Shown here one piece after another: positions 1-10,927 of a DNA stretch of 64,000 bases (position 1 is the first letter of the stretch; every line of letters starts with the position of its first letter). A model generated the notes under the pieces. It had not been told where the DNA came from. It did no database searches and worked only from the letters and a program-made list of their open reading frames with translations. Made by a program: the position numbers and the translations under genes. Source of the DNA: Agrypnia vestita (lineage: Eukaryota > Arthropoda > Insecta > Trichoptera > Phryganeidae); NCBI GenBank assembly GCA_016648135.1, contig JADDOH010008046.1, positions 59,896 to 123,895 on the forward strand. The letters are read 5' to 3'.

Positions 1-300
1 CTTGGATTAACGCCGGAACCTCAAGTGTGTCTAAAGCTTAGTGTATTGCCTACCGGCTGGCCGCTTCGGATTCGAACAAGTTCTTTCTTAAGATTTCCTT
101 CAAGATAGATTCCGAATGTAGAATCTGCCTTTCGCAAATATCGCTTTGGATCACATGGATCGCGTGGAAAGTCACATGGATTGAACCCGGAACCTCCGGT
201 ATGAGAAACTAGTGTCTTGCCTACTGGCCGCTTTGGATTCGAACAAGTTTTTTCTTAAGATTTCCTTCAAGATGTAGAATCTGCTTTTTGCAAATATCGC
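1..300. repeat. Duplicated SINE-like segment
   Basis: Two direct copies of one segment, about 1-145 and 170-300, share a CGGAACCTC block, a GGCCGCTT(C/T)GGATTCGAAC block and a downstream TTCTTAAGATTTCCTTCAAG block. The first part resembles the tRNA-like head of the SINE at 43,340-43,462 read in the same direction. The copies differ by substitutions and by a short insertion in copy 1. I read this as an old tandem-like duplication of a SINE-containing repeat; no coding potential is seen. Confidence 0.45.
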
Positions 301-598
301 TTTTGTTTCTGCCCCTGGGTTTGAGAACCAATCAACGCGTTTCGCCACGCCAGGTGTACTAGCCTATATTTCAGTGGCGGACACGTCATTATATAAAAAT
401 GTATATCAATACACCATTTCCGTCATTTTTACATAGCTGGACGACACGTCAGTGTGCGTCATGATTTCGCGGTTATGATTCCTAAAAAGAAAAGTTATTT
501 TCCGAAACATCCCAGGCGTGGTCTAGATTAATTGATTAATTCTAGGGTCGTGGTTTCAATTTCTAATAACTGTTAATTAAACCAACTTCTAGTGTTTT
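301..598. other. No recognisable feature
   Basis: AT-rich sequence without a convincing ORF, inverted repeat or match to other repeats in the window. Confidence 0.5.
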
Positions 599-1125
599 CA
601 AACTGTTTTTTGTACAATTACTAGCTTCTGGGTATTACGCCGTGTTTTTGCGGCGTAATACTGCTTTTTTCCCGGAGGTATGGAAAACAAGTTACATGAT
701 TCCAGTTTTTAAAAACGGTAATCACTCCGACATAACAAATTATAGACCTATTTGCATCCAATCCGCTATACCAAAACTACAATTAAAAAATACCTATTTA
801 CCACCATATCACCTCGCAACATGGATTTACGCCTAACAGATCAACTCAAACTGACTTAGGGCCAGTTATTTCAAGTTGGATCGAAGTCAAAGTTCGTTTA
901 AAGCACAGATTTTTGCATTCTCCACCATTCAAACGTTCCGTTTCCGTAATAATCTATGCTTTAAACGAACTTTAATCTAATCCAATTTGAAACAACCGGG
1001 CCTTACTCGCCTTACAAGCGGATGTTCTGGATGCCTTCATCACCGGCTCGATTTTCGTTACACTGATTTCTCCAAGGCGTTCGATCTAGTCTCACATAAA
1101 ATTCTACTTGATAAACCAAAAGCTA
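599..1125 (+). pseudogene. Jockey-like non-LTR reverse transcriptase relic, split by a MITE
   Basis: Translation of 642-835 gives a WKTSYMIPVFKNG stretch followed by a TNYRPI motif, the N-terminal fingers signature of jockey-clade reverse transcriptases. After a frame change, 818-855 reads HGFTPNRSTQTD. The frame resumes beyond the MITE at 859-1002, and 1050-1120 reads YTDFSKAFDLVSHKILL, the RT motif around the first catalytic aspartate. The frames are broken by indels, the endonuclease and most of the palm are missing, and the 3' end is lost at 1125. It is a dead fragment of a retrotransposon ORF2. The clade assignment rests on motif style only. Confidence 0.75.
859..1002. mobile_element. 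PIF/Harbinger-type hairpin MITE, copy 1
   Basis: The two ends are inverted copies: GGGCCAGTTATTTCAAGTTG at the left and its near reverse complement, ending CAACCGGGCC, at the right. The element is flanked by TTA on both sides (856-858 and 1003-1005), the 3-bp target duplication typical of PIF/Harbinger. It is 144 bp, carries no ORF and is largely palindromic. It interrupts the RT relic, which reads through once the element and one TTA are removed. Confidence 0.8.
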
Positions 1126-1140
1126 AACTAAAAATAAAAA

Positions 1141-1330
1141 TAATTGATATAAATTAACTTTGTTAAAACCACTTATTTATTGAAAAAAATTCAACATGTT
1201 TCGAAGCCAATGGCTCCTTCGTCAGGATAACAAAAATAATATTTAAAAATCGAAGTACGATCAAAATATTATAAAGTTGAATTTTTTTCAATAAATAAGT
1301 GGTTTTAACAAAGTTAATTTATATCAATTA
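1141..1330. repeat. Inverted repeat with Penelope-like tail motif
   Basis: Arms of about 55 bp (1141-1195 and 1276-1330) are almost perfect reverse complements and enclose a spacer of about 80 bp. The spacer contains TTCGAAGCCAATGGCTCC followed by TTCGTCAGGA, a layout similar to the tail of the Penelope-like relic at 21.7 kb. It may be a terminal structure of a Penelope-like element. This is inference from shared layout, not from a coding match. Confidence 0.45.
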
Positions 1331-2300
1331 TAATTATGTTACCACAAAATAAATTTGCTATATTTGAAGAAGAAGTTAAAAATAAAAAGATTCTGAGTGA
1401 CCGTGAAAATCTAAGAACATTCTCAATTACTAGCTTTACTACCCGATGTCGGACGATATTTGTTTTATATTATTGTTGTATTTAGCGTTTACTTTGTAGA
1501 GATTATTCGTGATGATCATTAAATAATATAAACCTTGTTACCGCTACGTGAGTTCAATAATCTTTTTATATTTTTTCATCACATAAGTTTCAAGAGAAAC
1601 AGAATCTCTCATCGACAGGCCTGGCTACTTTTAAATGTAGAATTTTCAAATTGATTCTATTCAAATATAAATCATGGTTAGGTGCTGAAATAATGAGCCG
1701 GAGTTACTGGTGTAAGGATGGTTGTAATGGGAATATTGAGAGCAAAGGGGAAGACTTAATGAATTCTAATCATTCAAAATTATTCATTTTATTGCCCTTA
1801 GGCGCGACAGGGTGGAGAAGTTTAATAGTACACGAATGGAAATAATGATTACTTTCTATGATGCGGTTCGCGGATTGAGAAAAATTATTGCTAGGTAGAC
1901 AACGACGATGTTCTTTTAGTTATTTAGATATTTTGATTCGTATCTATTTTCAATGATTTACGGTATATATTTAAAAAAAAAAATATTGTGTCACTAACAG
2001 AATACTTACTGGCTACAAAATAGATAAAAGAGAATACATTATTATTTAAAACACGGCCCACTGTCTCAATTACAAGGGTGTTTGGCCTGCTCTAGCAACA
2101 TGTCTATGTATGTATTTAGTGTATCAATGTAGTGTGATCATGTAAGAACGTGTAAATAAACAATTGATTTCATGTGTTCTCTGGGTTCAGGATATTGTCA
2201 AGAAAATGGATGTTGTGCAGGAGTGACTTTTTGAATGGTGATAGGACTGATAGGGTATCTGCAAGAATATTAGCATCAACGTTAAGGTCAGCACAATATA
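1331..2300. other. AT-rich intergenic sequence with a shared repeat block
   Basis: No gene is seen. A block at about 2060-2150 (CTGCTCTAGCAA followed by GTGATCATGTA) resembles 16,185-16,275 and so marks a dispersed repeat of unknown type. The short ORF at 1651-1845 has no recognisable domain. Confidence 0.4.
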
Positions 2301-2792
2301 TAAGGCTATTTGGAATGGCCTCGCAGGACTATATTCCTGCCTTGATTACGAGTCAAAACTTTTCAAGCAGCCATGACCCAATATCAATTGTTATGGAGTT
2401 ATGTAATATCAAAGTTTGCATTTTTTTTCTCAACATTTCCGACTTATTTTTTACAAAACGTTGAACTATCATTACAGTAACTTATATCGATTACGAAAAA
2501 TTCATTAGTTTCAATAAAACCTTTCGGAAATTCCAATTGGAATTCGAAGGTTTTTATTATTTTATTCGACTTGTACTAAATGAAATGAATTGTTCATATT
2601 CAATATAAGTTACTATAATGATAGTCTTACGTTTTACAAAAATTAAGTCAAAAATTTTGAAAAAAGTTGCAAACTTTCATGTCGCATATCTCCATAACTA
2701 TTGCGGTCGTGGTTGCTTGAATATTTTCGACTCATAATTAAGGCAAGAATATAGTCCTGCGAGGTTATTAGTGTTTTACAAATAACCCTGTA
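2301..2792. mobile_element. Foldback element, family FB, copy 1
   Basis: Two arms of about 200 bp are inverted relative to each other. The left arm holds TCGCAGGACTATATTCCTGC and the right arm holds GAATATAGTCCTGCGAGG. The right terminus ends in AAATAACCCTGTA, as in the well-preserved copy at 14,018-14,547. No transposase frame is present, so it is a non-autonomous foldback/MITE. Confidence 0.75.
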
Positions 2793-2821
2793 TTTTGTAT
2801 TTACGACACATTCTTGTGATT

Positions 2822-3160
2822 GGAGTACAATATTCAATTCAATTAAATTTATTTATTTTTTATATAACATTTACATTACAAACATAATATAATTCATAAA
2901 TGTTATAAATAAGTTAGAAATATATAAATAAGAAAAACAAATATTAATCATATATAAAATCATTCATATCAAAGGCGTAGGAGAATCCTGCTTCGAATAA
3001 CCCTCTCAGAGACATGGAACAGATCAATGTCCAGAGTGATGCTGTTCAGCATAGCGGTAGCTCCTCCAACAGGCATAACCATCGGCAGGTTGGTCCTGTA
3101 TATTGGAATGTGAAACAGTCTATGCTGACGCTGTCTACGGTAATTATCAGAAACACACAA
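2822..3160 (-). pseudogene. 3' end of a non-LTR retrotransposon (minus strand)
   Basis: The minus-strand frame 3160-2969 encodes RQRQHRLFHIPIYRTN followed by a stretch ending DIDLFHVS. This resembles the extreme C-terminus of jockey-like ORF2 proteins of insects, in which short hydrophobic blocks follow the reverse transcriptase. Downstream on the minus strand, an AT-rich 3' UTR ends in a TTGAATTGAAT-type simple tail near 2830. Everything upstream of the C-terminus is missing, as expected for a strongly 5'-truncated LINE copy. Confidence 0.6.
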
Positions 3161-3477
3161 ACCAATGCTCCATTGTTAACGAACATTATGAAAATGTTAC
3201 TCATTCTAAAGAACTCCGGGTTTCTTATATGGGGTTTAACACGCCAGATAAAGAAAGAAAATTTATGTAAGATAAAGAAAGAAAATCGATAGATCCACCG
3301 AGAGTTTTATTCTACACAACAAGATCGGATATTTTCCGTCGTTTTTATCTATCAATCGCGTCTTGACCGCTATTTTATAATATTGTACACATTGACGATA
3401 TTCGACAGATGTCTTGACATGTTTCTTAGAAACTTCACACTTACATAAATTACACGAACATTACGACCCTAGAGCAC
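3161..3477. other. No recognisable feature
   Basis: AT-rich, no supported ORF. A direct doublet TAAAGAAAGAAAAT occurs near 3250-3285. Confidence 0.4.
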
Positions 3478-3628
3478 ATAGGTCTTTTCAAATAAGCTTG
3501 CAATTGAGTTAGTGTGGGTGCAGCGCGTAATACGCGCATTGTTTCGCTGCGCAACACAACGAAACAATGCTCGTATTACGCACTGTACCCACACTAACTC
3601 AATTGCAAGCTTATATTAAAAGACCTAT
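3478..3628. mobile_element. Long near-perfect hairpin MITE
   Basis: The left half (3478-3546) and right half (3560-3628) are reverse complements over about 68 bp with few mismatches: GCAATTGAGTTAGTGTGGGT against ACCCACACTAACTCAATTGC. A short loop CTGCGCAACACAA sits at 3547-3559. Flanking TA is compatible with a TA target site. No ORF. Confidence 0.7.
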
Positions 3629-4159
3629 ACCGTTGGAGAGTTTTTGCAATCAAGATGCGTAACGGTACTATTTTGTATTATGAGTAGTATCCATTTATGA
3701 ATTCGATTTGTGTGCCGCGATCGCGTTGCGGACAAGAGCGGGCGCGGCCACGTCCCGCACGTGGCAACCGCGACCAGCGACAATCGCAACACACGGCGGT
3801 CGCGAGGACAATTATATTAAATGCTATTAAATTAATTTAAAAAAAACGATGATTCGAATTTCTACATAATTCGAAATTTTTCAAAACCCACAAGTCCCGA
3901 AATGTTCATTTCGTAGACTGTTTGATAATGGCCTTACGAGCCGAGACAGCTGTCACATTTCAAGTAACACAACCTGCAGAACTTAATAATAATATTTATT
4001 AAAATTTAATTTGTTATAAATTTCGTAGTAGGTAAACCGCGATAATTCGTAATTCAAATTATCGGGGTTAGCCCATTGATGGAAATCAATACGTTTTATA
4101 GTTCACGTAATTCGATTTTTTTTTTAAATTTTACGAAATTTAAAAAATATTTAGATTTT
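3629..4159. other. Intergenic, with a GC-rich islet
   Basis: About 3712-3806 is GC-rich (CGCGATCGCGTTGCGG, GGCGCGGCCACGTCCCGC) in strongly AT-rich surroundings and is not an ORF. The rest is AT-rich. It could be a relic of a repeat or a small CpG islet. I see nothing decisive. Confidence 0.35.
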
Positions 4160-4223
4160 TTACTGTAAGCAATACTGACATATTTTTTTAGAACAACAGA
4201 TATGTCAGTATCGGGTACAGTAA
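4160..4223. repeat. Short inverted repeat
   Basis: TTACTGTAAGCAATACTGAC and the near reverse complement ending GGGTACAGTAA form a 64-bp hairpin with 24-bp arms. Probably a MITE or its remnant. Confidence 0.5.
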
Positions 4224-4621
4224 TAGAAATGTCGCGATCTTTGTATTAGTATAATCAATATTGCGTTTTGAAATGATTTCTTGAAATATGCAAAAATACA
4301 GACGTTTTATTTTGACGTTTTGTTATGAGTTTACCATTTTTGGCGAATTTCGGAATCGCATCGCGTTTTTTTGTTTTAGAATTTCGAATTAACGGGCTAC
4401 TACTGTGTACAGTTAATGATACTCCGACACCGGGCTCGGTCATTATCTATGCAACTCAGCCCCCTGTAATACTCGATTCAGTGAGAAAATATTCCACTGC
4501 CGCTAAGTAAACTTCACCCCAGATCTGCGGCCCCGGACCCGAGAATCATTCCTTGTCATGGAAAGACGGACAAGGGCCGGTTGTACCATCTTGGCCATTT
4601 TTGTCATCAAAATCGTCATCA

Positions 4622-4729
4622 ATTTGAGAAAATTAACAAACTTTGTATAAACCATTTATTTTACTTATTATTTTAAATGTCTACCGGTTTACAGTGTTGT
4701 TTGTACATAATTTGTTAGTTTTCTCAAAT
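4622..4729. repeat. Hairpin with Penelope-like tail sequence
   Basis: The ends ATTTGAGAAAATTAACAAAC and its near reverse complement are inverted. The spacer holds ATGTCTACCGGTTT, matching the tail of the Penelope-like relic at 21.7 kb (ACAAACTTTGTATAAACCA followed by ATGTCTACCAGTTTCGA). Confidence 0.45.
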
Positions 4730-5132
4730 GAATAATTATGTCCTACTAAAAAATTAGAGCTATAAACATTAAAAAAGTAGTTTTTAATCGATTTTTTGCG
4801 TCTGTAGTCAATACGTCCTGTAGATTGCTTTCCCAGTTGAGCTACATGATGAGCCTCGATAATCTCGTCTGTTAAGATGGGAATTTTAGTTCAGTCAACT
4901 AAATTGTCGTTCAAGTGAACTGTGAATCTATTTTTTTTTTCAATTGGTTGAGCAACTTTGTAGATTGACATTTATAAAACACCCCGACGATGAAAAGGTT
5001 TTTCCGACACATGTAGGCGTAATTAATGAATATAAGTATATTAAAACAAATAATATATTTTTATTTTTTTGAACTGTGAATCGCTCAGTCGTTCATTTGA
5101 ATATTTGATTTTCAATAGCGAACGGCGTTTTT

Positions 5133-5535
5133 TCTCCCTTTCTTTTAACTCGTTGCGTCTGCTTGTCTACTTGTCGTCTTGTCTGCTTATCTGACGAAAA
5201 AACTTTGGATCGATTTTTAACACTTTTCCCGTGATCCAATCGAGCTGAAACTTTGCAAGCAGACTCGTGGCGACGATCAAGAAGATCCTTCAAATTTTCG
5301 TTAAAATAAATAAATAAATTTTTGGATTTTTCAAATTTTGAATGGTTTTTTCATATAAATTATTAAGTTGTATGAAAATATTTCAACGCGTCTGGTAGAC
5401 GCGAAGCCTGATTATAGTATAATTTTGGATTTTTGGAAATTTTTTATTACTCCCTTTCGTAGCGTCGCCCGACCGAAGCCCAACGCGTAGGTTAAGCGCC
5501 AAACCAGTTTCCACTAGTAAATGAGAAAGGGAGTA
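5133..5535. mobile_element. ACTCCC-TIR repeat family, copy 1
   Basis: Begins CTCCCTTTCTTTTAACTCGT and ends ATGAGAAAGGGAGTATAATA, so the ends are inverted. The body shares TTTGGATCGATTTTTAAC and TGATCCAATCGAGCTGAAAC with copy 2 at 8769-9065. A second ACTCCCTTTC at 5452 suggests an internal duplication or insertion. No transposase is seen. Confidence 0.65.
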
Positions 5536-6499
5536 TAATAAAAACTTGGTTTTATGGGTTACTTTTTACCTACATCAATTTCTTTAAGTGAACTGTTCAC
5601 TTTCCCGCCAAGAACTTTTTCAGCCACCACCAAATTTTCGCTAGTCATAGAGTCAGCTGCCAAAGATTTCATCGATTTTGAGATTTACGATTTAATGAAC
5701 GGTTTGTTTCCCACCTACTGAGCTAATGAACGATAGTTCACTTAAGTGAACTGTTCTAAAAAAACAGTTCGTTCATGAACGACCATCTCTATCGTCTTGC
5801 TTCTAACTTCAGTGACATACCCACTTTTCGAAAAAATACGTGGCGTGCCGGCCAGACCCTGGCGGCCGCGTGTAATAGTTACGTCAATTTTTTTTTTTAA
5901 TTCGAATGTAGTTTTTGATACCTCAAGGTGGTATTTCCTTAAAGGATATAATTAAAATTAATTTGTCTATGGTTAATCGTTTTAAAATTATCGCAAGAAT
6001 TGTGACGTTGCAGCGAGCCTTGTTTACATATAATATGTCGATGTGGTTTACGTGTGCGGGGCTGACGTCACGAACTAATTTTCTCGTGCAAATAGCGCGT
6101 AATTTCTGTCTGCTTCTCGTTCGCAAATCACGAGTCGTCGTCTCGTTATTTCATAATTATAATGTATTCTTTCAATCTGCTCTCATTCAAAAATGAATCT
6201 ACCCTACTCGAACAATCGCGACCAATCTTGTTTTATTTATTTTAGGTAATACACAGATTATCAACAGGTAGTAAATGGATAATGATAGTATGATATTAAA
6301 GTACACTGTCAACACATTTTATGAAAATATTACATAAGAAATTAGGAAAACTAGATAAAATTACAATTTACAGTTATGTCGCAAATTAAGTAAACAAGAA
6401 ATTAAATTACCATACACGCGTAGAATCTCTTTAGCCAACTTTAAATTAATAAATATGAACATTTTGTGTCTTGGATAAATGTATAGTTAACCTATTGGT
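5536..6499. other. AT-rich intergenic sequence
   Basis: No supported gene. Around 5600-5790 several AGTGAACTGTTC / GTTCACTTAAGTGAAC blocks form short palindromes. The ORF at 5915-6196 lacks any recognisable domain. Confidence 0.4.
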
Positions 6500-6702
6500 T
6501 TTCTTAATTAAGATCAATTCTCATTGAGATATTCTCATAGGGTGGCCACAGGGCTAATAACCTATAACACCTTGCTTACTTTCACTTCACACAATGCAAA
6601 ATTCACCATTTTTACCGTGAGAACATTCGCACATTGTTATTTTTTTGAAAATTGTATATATGTCCGCTTATCTGTATTCTTTCAAATATTTCAAGAGACT
6701 AA

Positions 6703-6847
6703 GGCCCGGTTGTTTCAAGTTCGATCAAAGTAAGCGGTCGATCAAAGCATAGATTTTTACGAAAACGAATCGTCTGATTGGTGGAGAACGTAAAAATCTA
6801 TGCTTTAAAACAACGCTTACTTTAATCCAACTTGAAACAACCGGCCC
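6703..6847. mobile_element. PIF/Harbinger-type MITE, copy 2
   Basis: Starts GGCCCGGTTGTTTCAAGTTC and ends with its near reverse complement, CTTGAAACAACCGGCCC. It is flanked by TAA (6700-6702 and 6848-6850). Same family as 859-1002 and 43,899-44,043. Confidence 0.8.
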
Positions 6848-6850
6848 TAA

Positions 6851-6983
6851 GGCCCGGTTGTATGTTGGATTAAAGTAAAAGTTCGTTTACAGCATAGATG
6901 ACAGGTCGTTTGATTGGTGGAGAACGCAAAAATCTATGCTTTAAACGAACTTTTACTTTAATCCAACTTGATGCCACCGGCCC
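6851..6983. mobile_element. PIF/Harbinger-type MITE, copy 3, in tandem with copy 2
   Basis: Starts GGCCCGGTTGTATGTTGG and ends CAACTTGATGCCACCGGCCC. The left TAA (6848-6850) is shared with copy 2 and another TAA follows at 6984-6986. This is the pattern expected when a second copy inserts into the target duplication of the first. Confidence 0.8.
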
Positions 6984-7011
6984 TAAGCTAGAGACATCTA
7001 TGATCCTTCCC

Positions 7012-7140
7012 ATGACTAAGACACCAGCAATTTAGTCCTATTTTCTTACACAAGCATTTAGCTAAATTTGAAAATAATAAGAACATTGATGCGATACATA
7101 TTCTGTGTTCGCATCTTTTTTTATTTAAAAAAAAAAATCT
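7012..7140 (+). repeat. SINE-A 3' fragment
   Basis: Matches the body of the full SINE at 29,197-29,382 (TTAGTCCTATTTTC, ATTGATG(C/T)GA(C/T)ACATATTC, GTGTTCGCATCT) and ends in a T/A-rich tail. The tRNA-like head is missing. Confidence 0.65.
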
Positions 7141-7439
7141 AATCTTGCCAATAGGGAAATTAGAAATAATTTATGAAACTGTAAATGTTGAGTGTTCTTT
7201 CATTATGTAAGTGATCCTTCTTAATATGACTACTGGGTAAACGCCAATAAACTGATACTTTACCACATATACTCGCATAAATAATATTTTTCTACATTTT
7301 ATATACTTTATCTAAAATATCTACGTATAAGGCATGCAATTTTCTTAATGGCGATAAAGACTGTACATCATGATGATTAGTCCTTCATTTTAGAGAGAAT
7401 ATAGTACATAGGTTGATTAGAATAAAATAAAAATGACAC

Positions 7440-7790
7440 CATCTTAACAAAGTCGTAGCCACTGGACTTAGTCGACCCTGATAGCCCGGCGGGCATGATA
7501 CTCGCTTCTTATTCCGGGGGTTCCGGCTTCGATTCTACGTGAGGTCACAACACATCTACGTGATTTCTCAAGCCTGGGTGACGTGCTTCGGTACAGTAAT
7601 TGCGACTAGTGGCCTACAGCAGCGTTATTTTTTTTCAAAACTAACTACTCTACGGACACGAGAGCAGCAAAGCATCCCACTGTATTCCATACGAAAAACA
7701 ATTTGTAATCTTAAATTTATTTGATTGTATAATCGCCAGTGTTGTTCGCCTCTCATGTAAAACACTAAAAATTGTCAATAGAATTTTATC
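7440..7790 (+). repeat. SINE-B (tRNA-derived), copy 1
   Basis: The head AGCCCGGCGGGCATGATACT and the GGCTTCGATTC box resemble tRNA A and B boxes. The body GAGGTCACAACACATCTACG then TCTCAAGCCTGGGTGA matches the minus-strand copy at 43,340-43,462. This is a retroposed element rather than a functional tRNA gene, because no complete cloverleaf can be drawn. Confidence 0.55.
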
Positions 7791-8768
7791 TTATCTTATT
7801 TTTTTAATTGCGTCTAATAAAAAATGACACTCCTAATGAGTTTGTAAATCATTATGTTTCTACTAGCACCCGTTGAAAAATCAATGAATGTGTTTGCACA
7901 AAGTTTATTATTATCATAGAGATATCAAAGCACGTAGATTATTTTCAAGGGCTCATCGAACACATTATTTTGATGAAATTCGGCTTTGTTCCTTTCATCA
8001 TGATTAAATAAATATGGATTAGGATGCGTCACGTTGTGACACGTAGATTATTATCACAATATTACGATGCATTGCATTACCCCGCCAAACGTAAATTCGG
8101 ATTTACGTTATTTTCATCTCCACTCATCCCACGATCCTTAAACCCCCGTTAAAAATAATGTTTTTTTTATGAAAGGGCTTTAAATAAATTAATGAATTGA
8201 CAATCATGACGAAATCATTGTTGTATGCATAGTATTCTCTTTCACATATTCTTAAAAACAAACCGATTAAATCAATACACGAAGATATTGCGTATAACCT
8301 TTCGCGAAAAAATACATATTAGGTTAGGTTAGGCCAGCCATACTCAACCTGCGGCCTGCCAAGCTTTTATTTGCGGCTCGAAACACATTTATTATCAGGA
8401 AGGTGATTTTAAAAAATCTGCCATTTTAAGTTTTGAATATCGCGCGAACACCTGTCTTTTTAAAACTGACAGTGTCTATGGTTTAAGAACAAATTTGTTA
8501 CTTCAACCACAGAGTGCAAGTTTTGTGTTTGTCGTTTACTTTTTTAACCTTTTATTTAGTGATTCTAGTAATTCACATTCATCCATTTCTGTTAGTAGAA
8601 TCTCGTGTTCCGGTGTATCGAATACTTTTTTGAAATCTATAAATATTATTCCTACTTTTATTATCATTCAAATAATTCACATAATATTTTGTATTGTATT
8701 GTGTTTTAATGCATCGTACCTTTACGGTTTCCCGCCATAATGTGGTCTATGTAACTCTGGATGTTTTC
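7791..8768. other. AT-rich intergenic sequence
   Basis: No supported gene. An ATTAGGTTAGGTTAGGCC tract at about 8320-8337 resembles the insect telomere repeat, but with under three units it is probably part of a dispersed repeat. The ORF at 8495-8740 has no recognisable domain. Confidence 0.4.
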
Positions 8769-9065
8769 ACTCCCTTTCTTTTAACTCGTGGCGTCTGCGG
8801 TTTGTTGTCTGCCGGAAAAACTTTGGATCGATTTTCAACCCTTTTCCCGTGATCCAATCGAGCTGAAACTTTGCAAGTAGACTCGTAGTGACGATAAAAA
8901 ATATCTAACAAAATTTCGTTTAATTTTTTTTAATAATAATTATAGTATAATTTTGGACTTTTCGAAATTTTAATGATTTTTTTTAAAATTGGAATCAATA
9001 CAAATGAGTAATGACTCCAACGCGTGCAGTAGCAACGTAACCTGATTCAATGAGAAAGGGAGTAT
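8769..9065. mobile_element. ACTCCC-TIR repeat family, copy 2
   Basis: Starts ACTCCCTTTCTTTTAACTCG and ends AATGAGAAAGGGAGTATAAT. The inner block TGATCCAATCGAGCTGAAAC is identical to copy 1. Confidence 0.65.
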
Positions 9066-9855
9066 AATAAAAACTTGTTTTTTATCGGTTAGTTATTTCC
9101 TTTTATAATTTCGTCCCTCGTAACGCCTTTAATAATATGGTGTTGGAATCCATACTCATAAATAATGTTTTTGTATGCGTTTATGAATCTATTGTTTTTG
9201 TTAAGATGCTAAACAAAAATAAACGTGGATATACGTTAGTTTGAGAGTTATTTTTTCGTAATTGTATTTTGAGTATACAGATAAGATGAAAATAATATAA
9301 GGGAAATAAGCTGTTTAAATGTTTGAGCTGGTATTGGCTGGTATGCTGATAAGCGATAAGCATTATCCTGCTGTAGTTAAAAAAATATTTGTCTATTAAT
9401 CGAGTGGCGGCGCCCTAATTTCGAATCCCACCAATACTATTTTTCCCTATATTTTTTTTCATCATATCAGTAAAATATCCCGTGTAACTTAGCAAACATA
9501 TGGACGTGGCCCGAAGAAAAAAATCGGATTTTTTATATAATATATCCGATATATATAAAAAATTGGATACATCCAAACTTTTTTCTCATTTTTTGCACAC
9601 GTCGATTGATGCAAACTCGAAATAATTAGGATTTTTTTTTTAATTTTATTTTGTATGTGAATTATTATTTATTAATCAAATGAATTGCTCAATGAAAAAA
9701 GCTAATATATAAAACGGATTATATGAAACAAATTAAACTAAAAAACCACCTTAACACTTTTTAAAATACAACTAGCGCCATCTAGTAAAGACCGCAGATA
9801 TTACCAATTATTACCGTCACAATTACCAATTCTTCATTTGCTTAAAGCTCTTCCA
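9066..9855. other. AT-rich intergenic sequence
   Basis: Very AT-rich. No ORF or repeat that I can support. Confidence 0.4.
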
Positions 9856-9859
9856 TTAA

Positions 9860-10324
9860 CTCTCCCGTTCCGGAATGGGGCACAATTTGACCCCATTTTT
9901 TTTTTTAACTATTTAATGATGATTTATTAACGATACTGAACTGGTATTCTTTGTATTCCTCGTACACAACCCAAAGAATACAACACCAAAAGAAAATAAA
10001 ATGATAAATCGTGGTGTGACAGTACAAAAAAATATGTTTTTCCATAGGCAATTGGCAATATTCTACTCGATGCGGTTACGTCATTTTGCCTGAACAGCTT
10101 CCGTCGGTTGGACGCTTATGAGTGATGAGATGTAAAATACTACAGTTTCTTATAAAATGACGACAAATTTAGTAGAATCTTGTTCGCATTGTATCAGAAA
10201 TGTAATTAAAAATATTATAAAACAAACACACAATAATACTTCATTAAAATGCAAATTTGACTGGGGTCACATTGTACCCCGCACCGGCCCCCGATCTTAT
10301 TTACCATCTTCCGGTACCCAAAGG
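9860..10324. mobile_element. piggyBac-type non-autonomous element, copy 1
   Basis: Flanked on both sides by TTAA (9856-9859 and 10,325-10,328), the piggyBac target site. The subterminal parts are inverted: GGGGCACAATTTGACCCC at the left and GGGGTCACATTGTACCCC at the right. A second, truncated copy lies in an atlastin intron at 22,556-22,835. No transposase frame. Confidence 0.75.
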
Positions 10325-10927
10325 TTAAAACAAAATTCTGAATTTTTGTTTATGGTCATTACGTCGTTGGATCTTATGTCTCGTGGAACCACGATTTAAA
10401 ATGCTGTTTAGTGTATCATCAAGTGCCCTTTCGAAATACTGACGTCATATAAATCCGTCAAGACGAACGCACAGCAATGGAATGATTAATCTACGTCAGT
10501 TCGTCCATAATTATATTGATACACACTATAGGATGATCGCGAGAGCTAACTACGTCAGCAATGGCAGCTAACTTCAAAGTGCAGTTATCATATCGGGCAA
10601 TTCACGCAAAGTAACCCTCCAATACCGCGCCATCATACTGCCTTGCACTTAGGAACCATACTAATATGCATTTGATTAAATGAATACGCTTTTTACGACG
10701 AAATTCCGCTGTTTTTCACGCAAAAGAAAGATTAGATTATTTTTGAGACGTCTCATGTCTGAAACTGAGTGAGTCAATTTTGTTTTCCGAATGGTATCAT
10801 TTTTTGATTGTATCCATTTGTCGTTTTGACTCATACATGCACTTTTACAGGTACTTACATTATATTCTTCAATTTATGCGCAAATCGAATCGATTCAAGT
10901 CTTTTTCGCATTGTCTTACGTGTATAC
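10325..10927. other. Intergenic sequence, nothing recognised
   Basis: AT-rich sequence without a supported feature. The ORF at 10,780-11,163 runs through the following MITE and is not a gene. Confidence 0.4.

Larger units (their letters stand above)
6500..7011 (+). repeat. Dispersed repeat family X, copy 1 (split)
   Basis: 6524-6700 (AGGGTGGCCACAGGGCTAA, TTCACACAATGCAAAATTCACC) and 6987-7010 (GACATCTATGATCCTTCCCA) together match the continuous stretch at 24,340-24,535. The two parts are separated by two MITEs at 6703-6983. The repeat itself has no ORF and its type is unknown. Confidence 0.6.

Noticed and set aside
8320..8337. TTAGG-like telomeric repeat (also near 18,798)
   Set aside because: Only two to three degenerate units in the middle of intergenic sequence; common within insect repeats and not evidence of a telomere.
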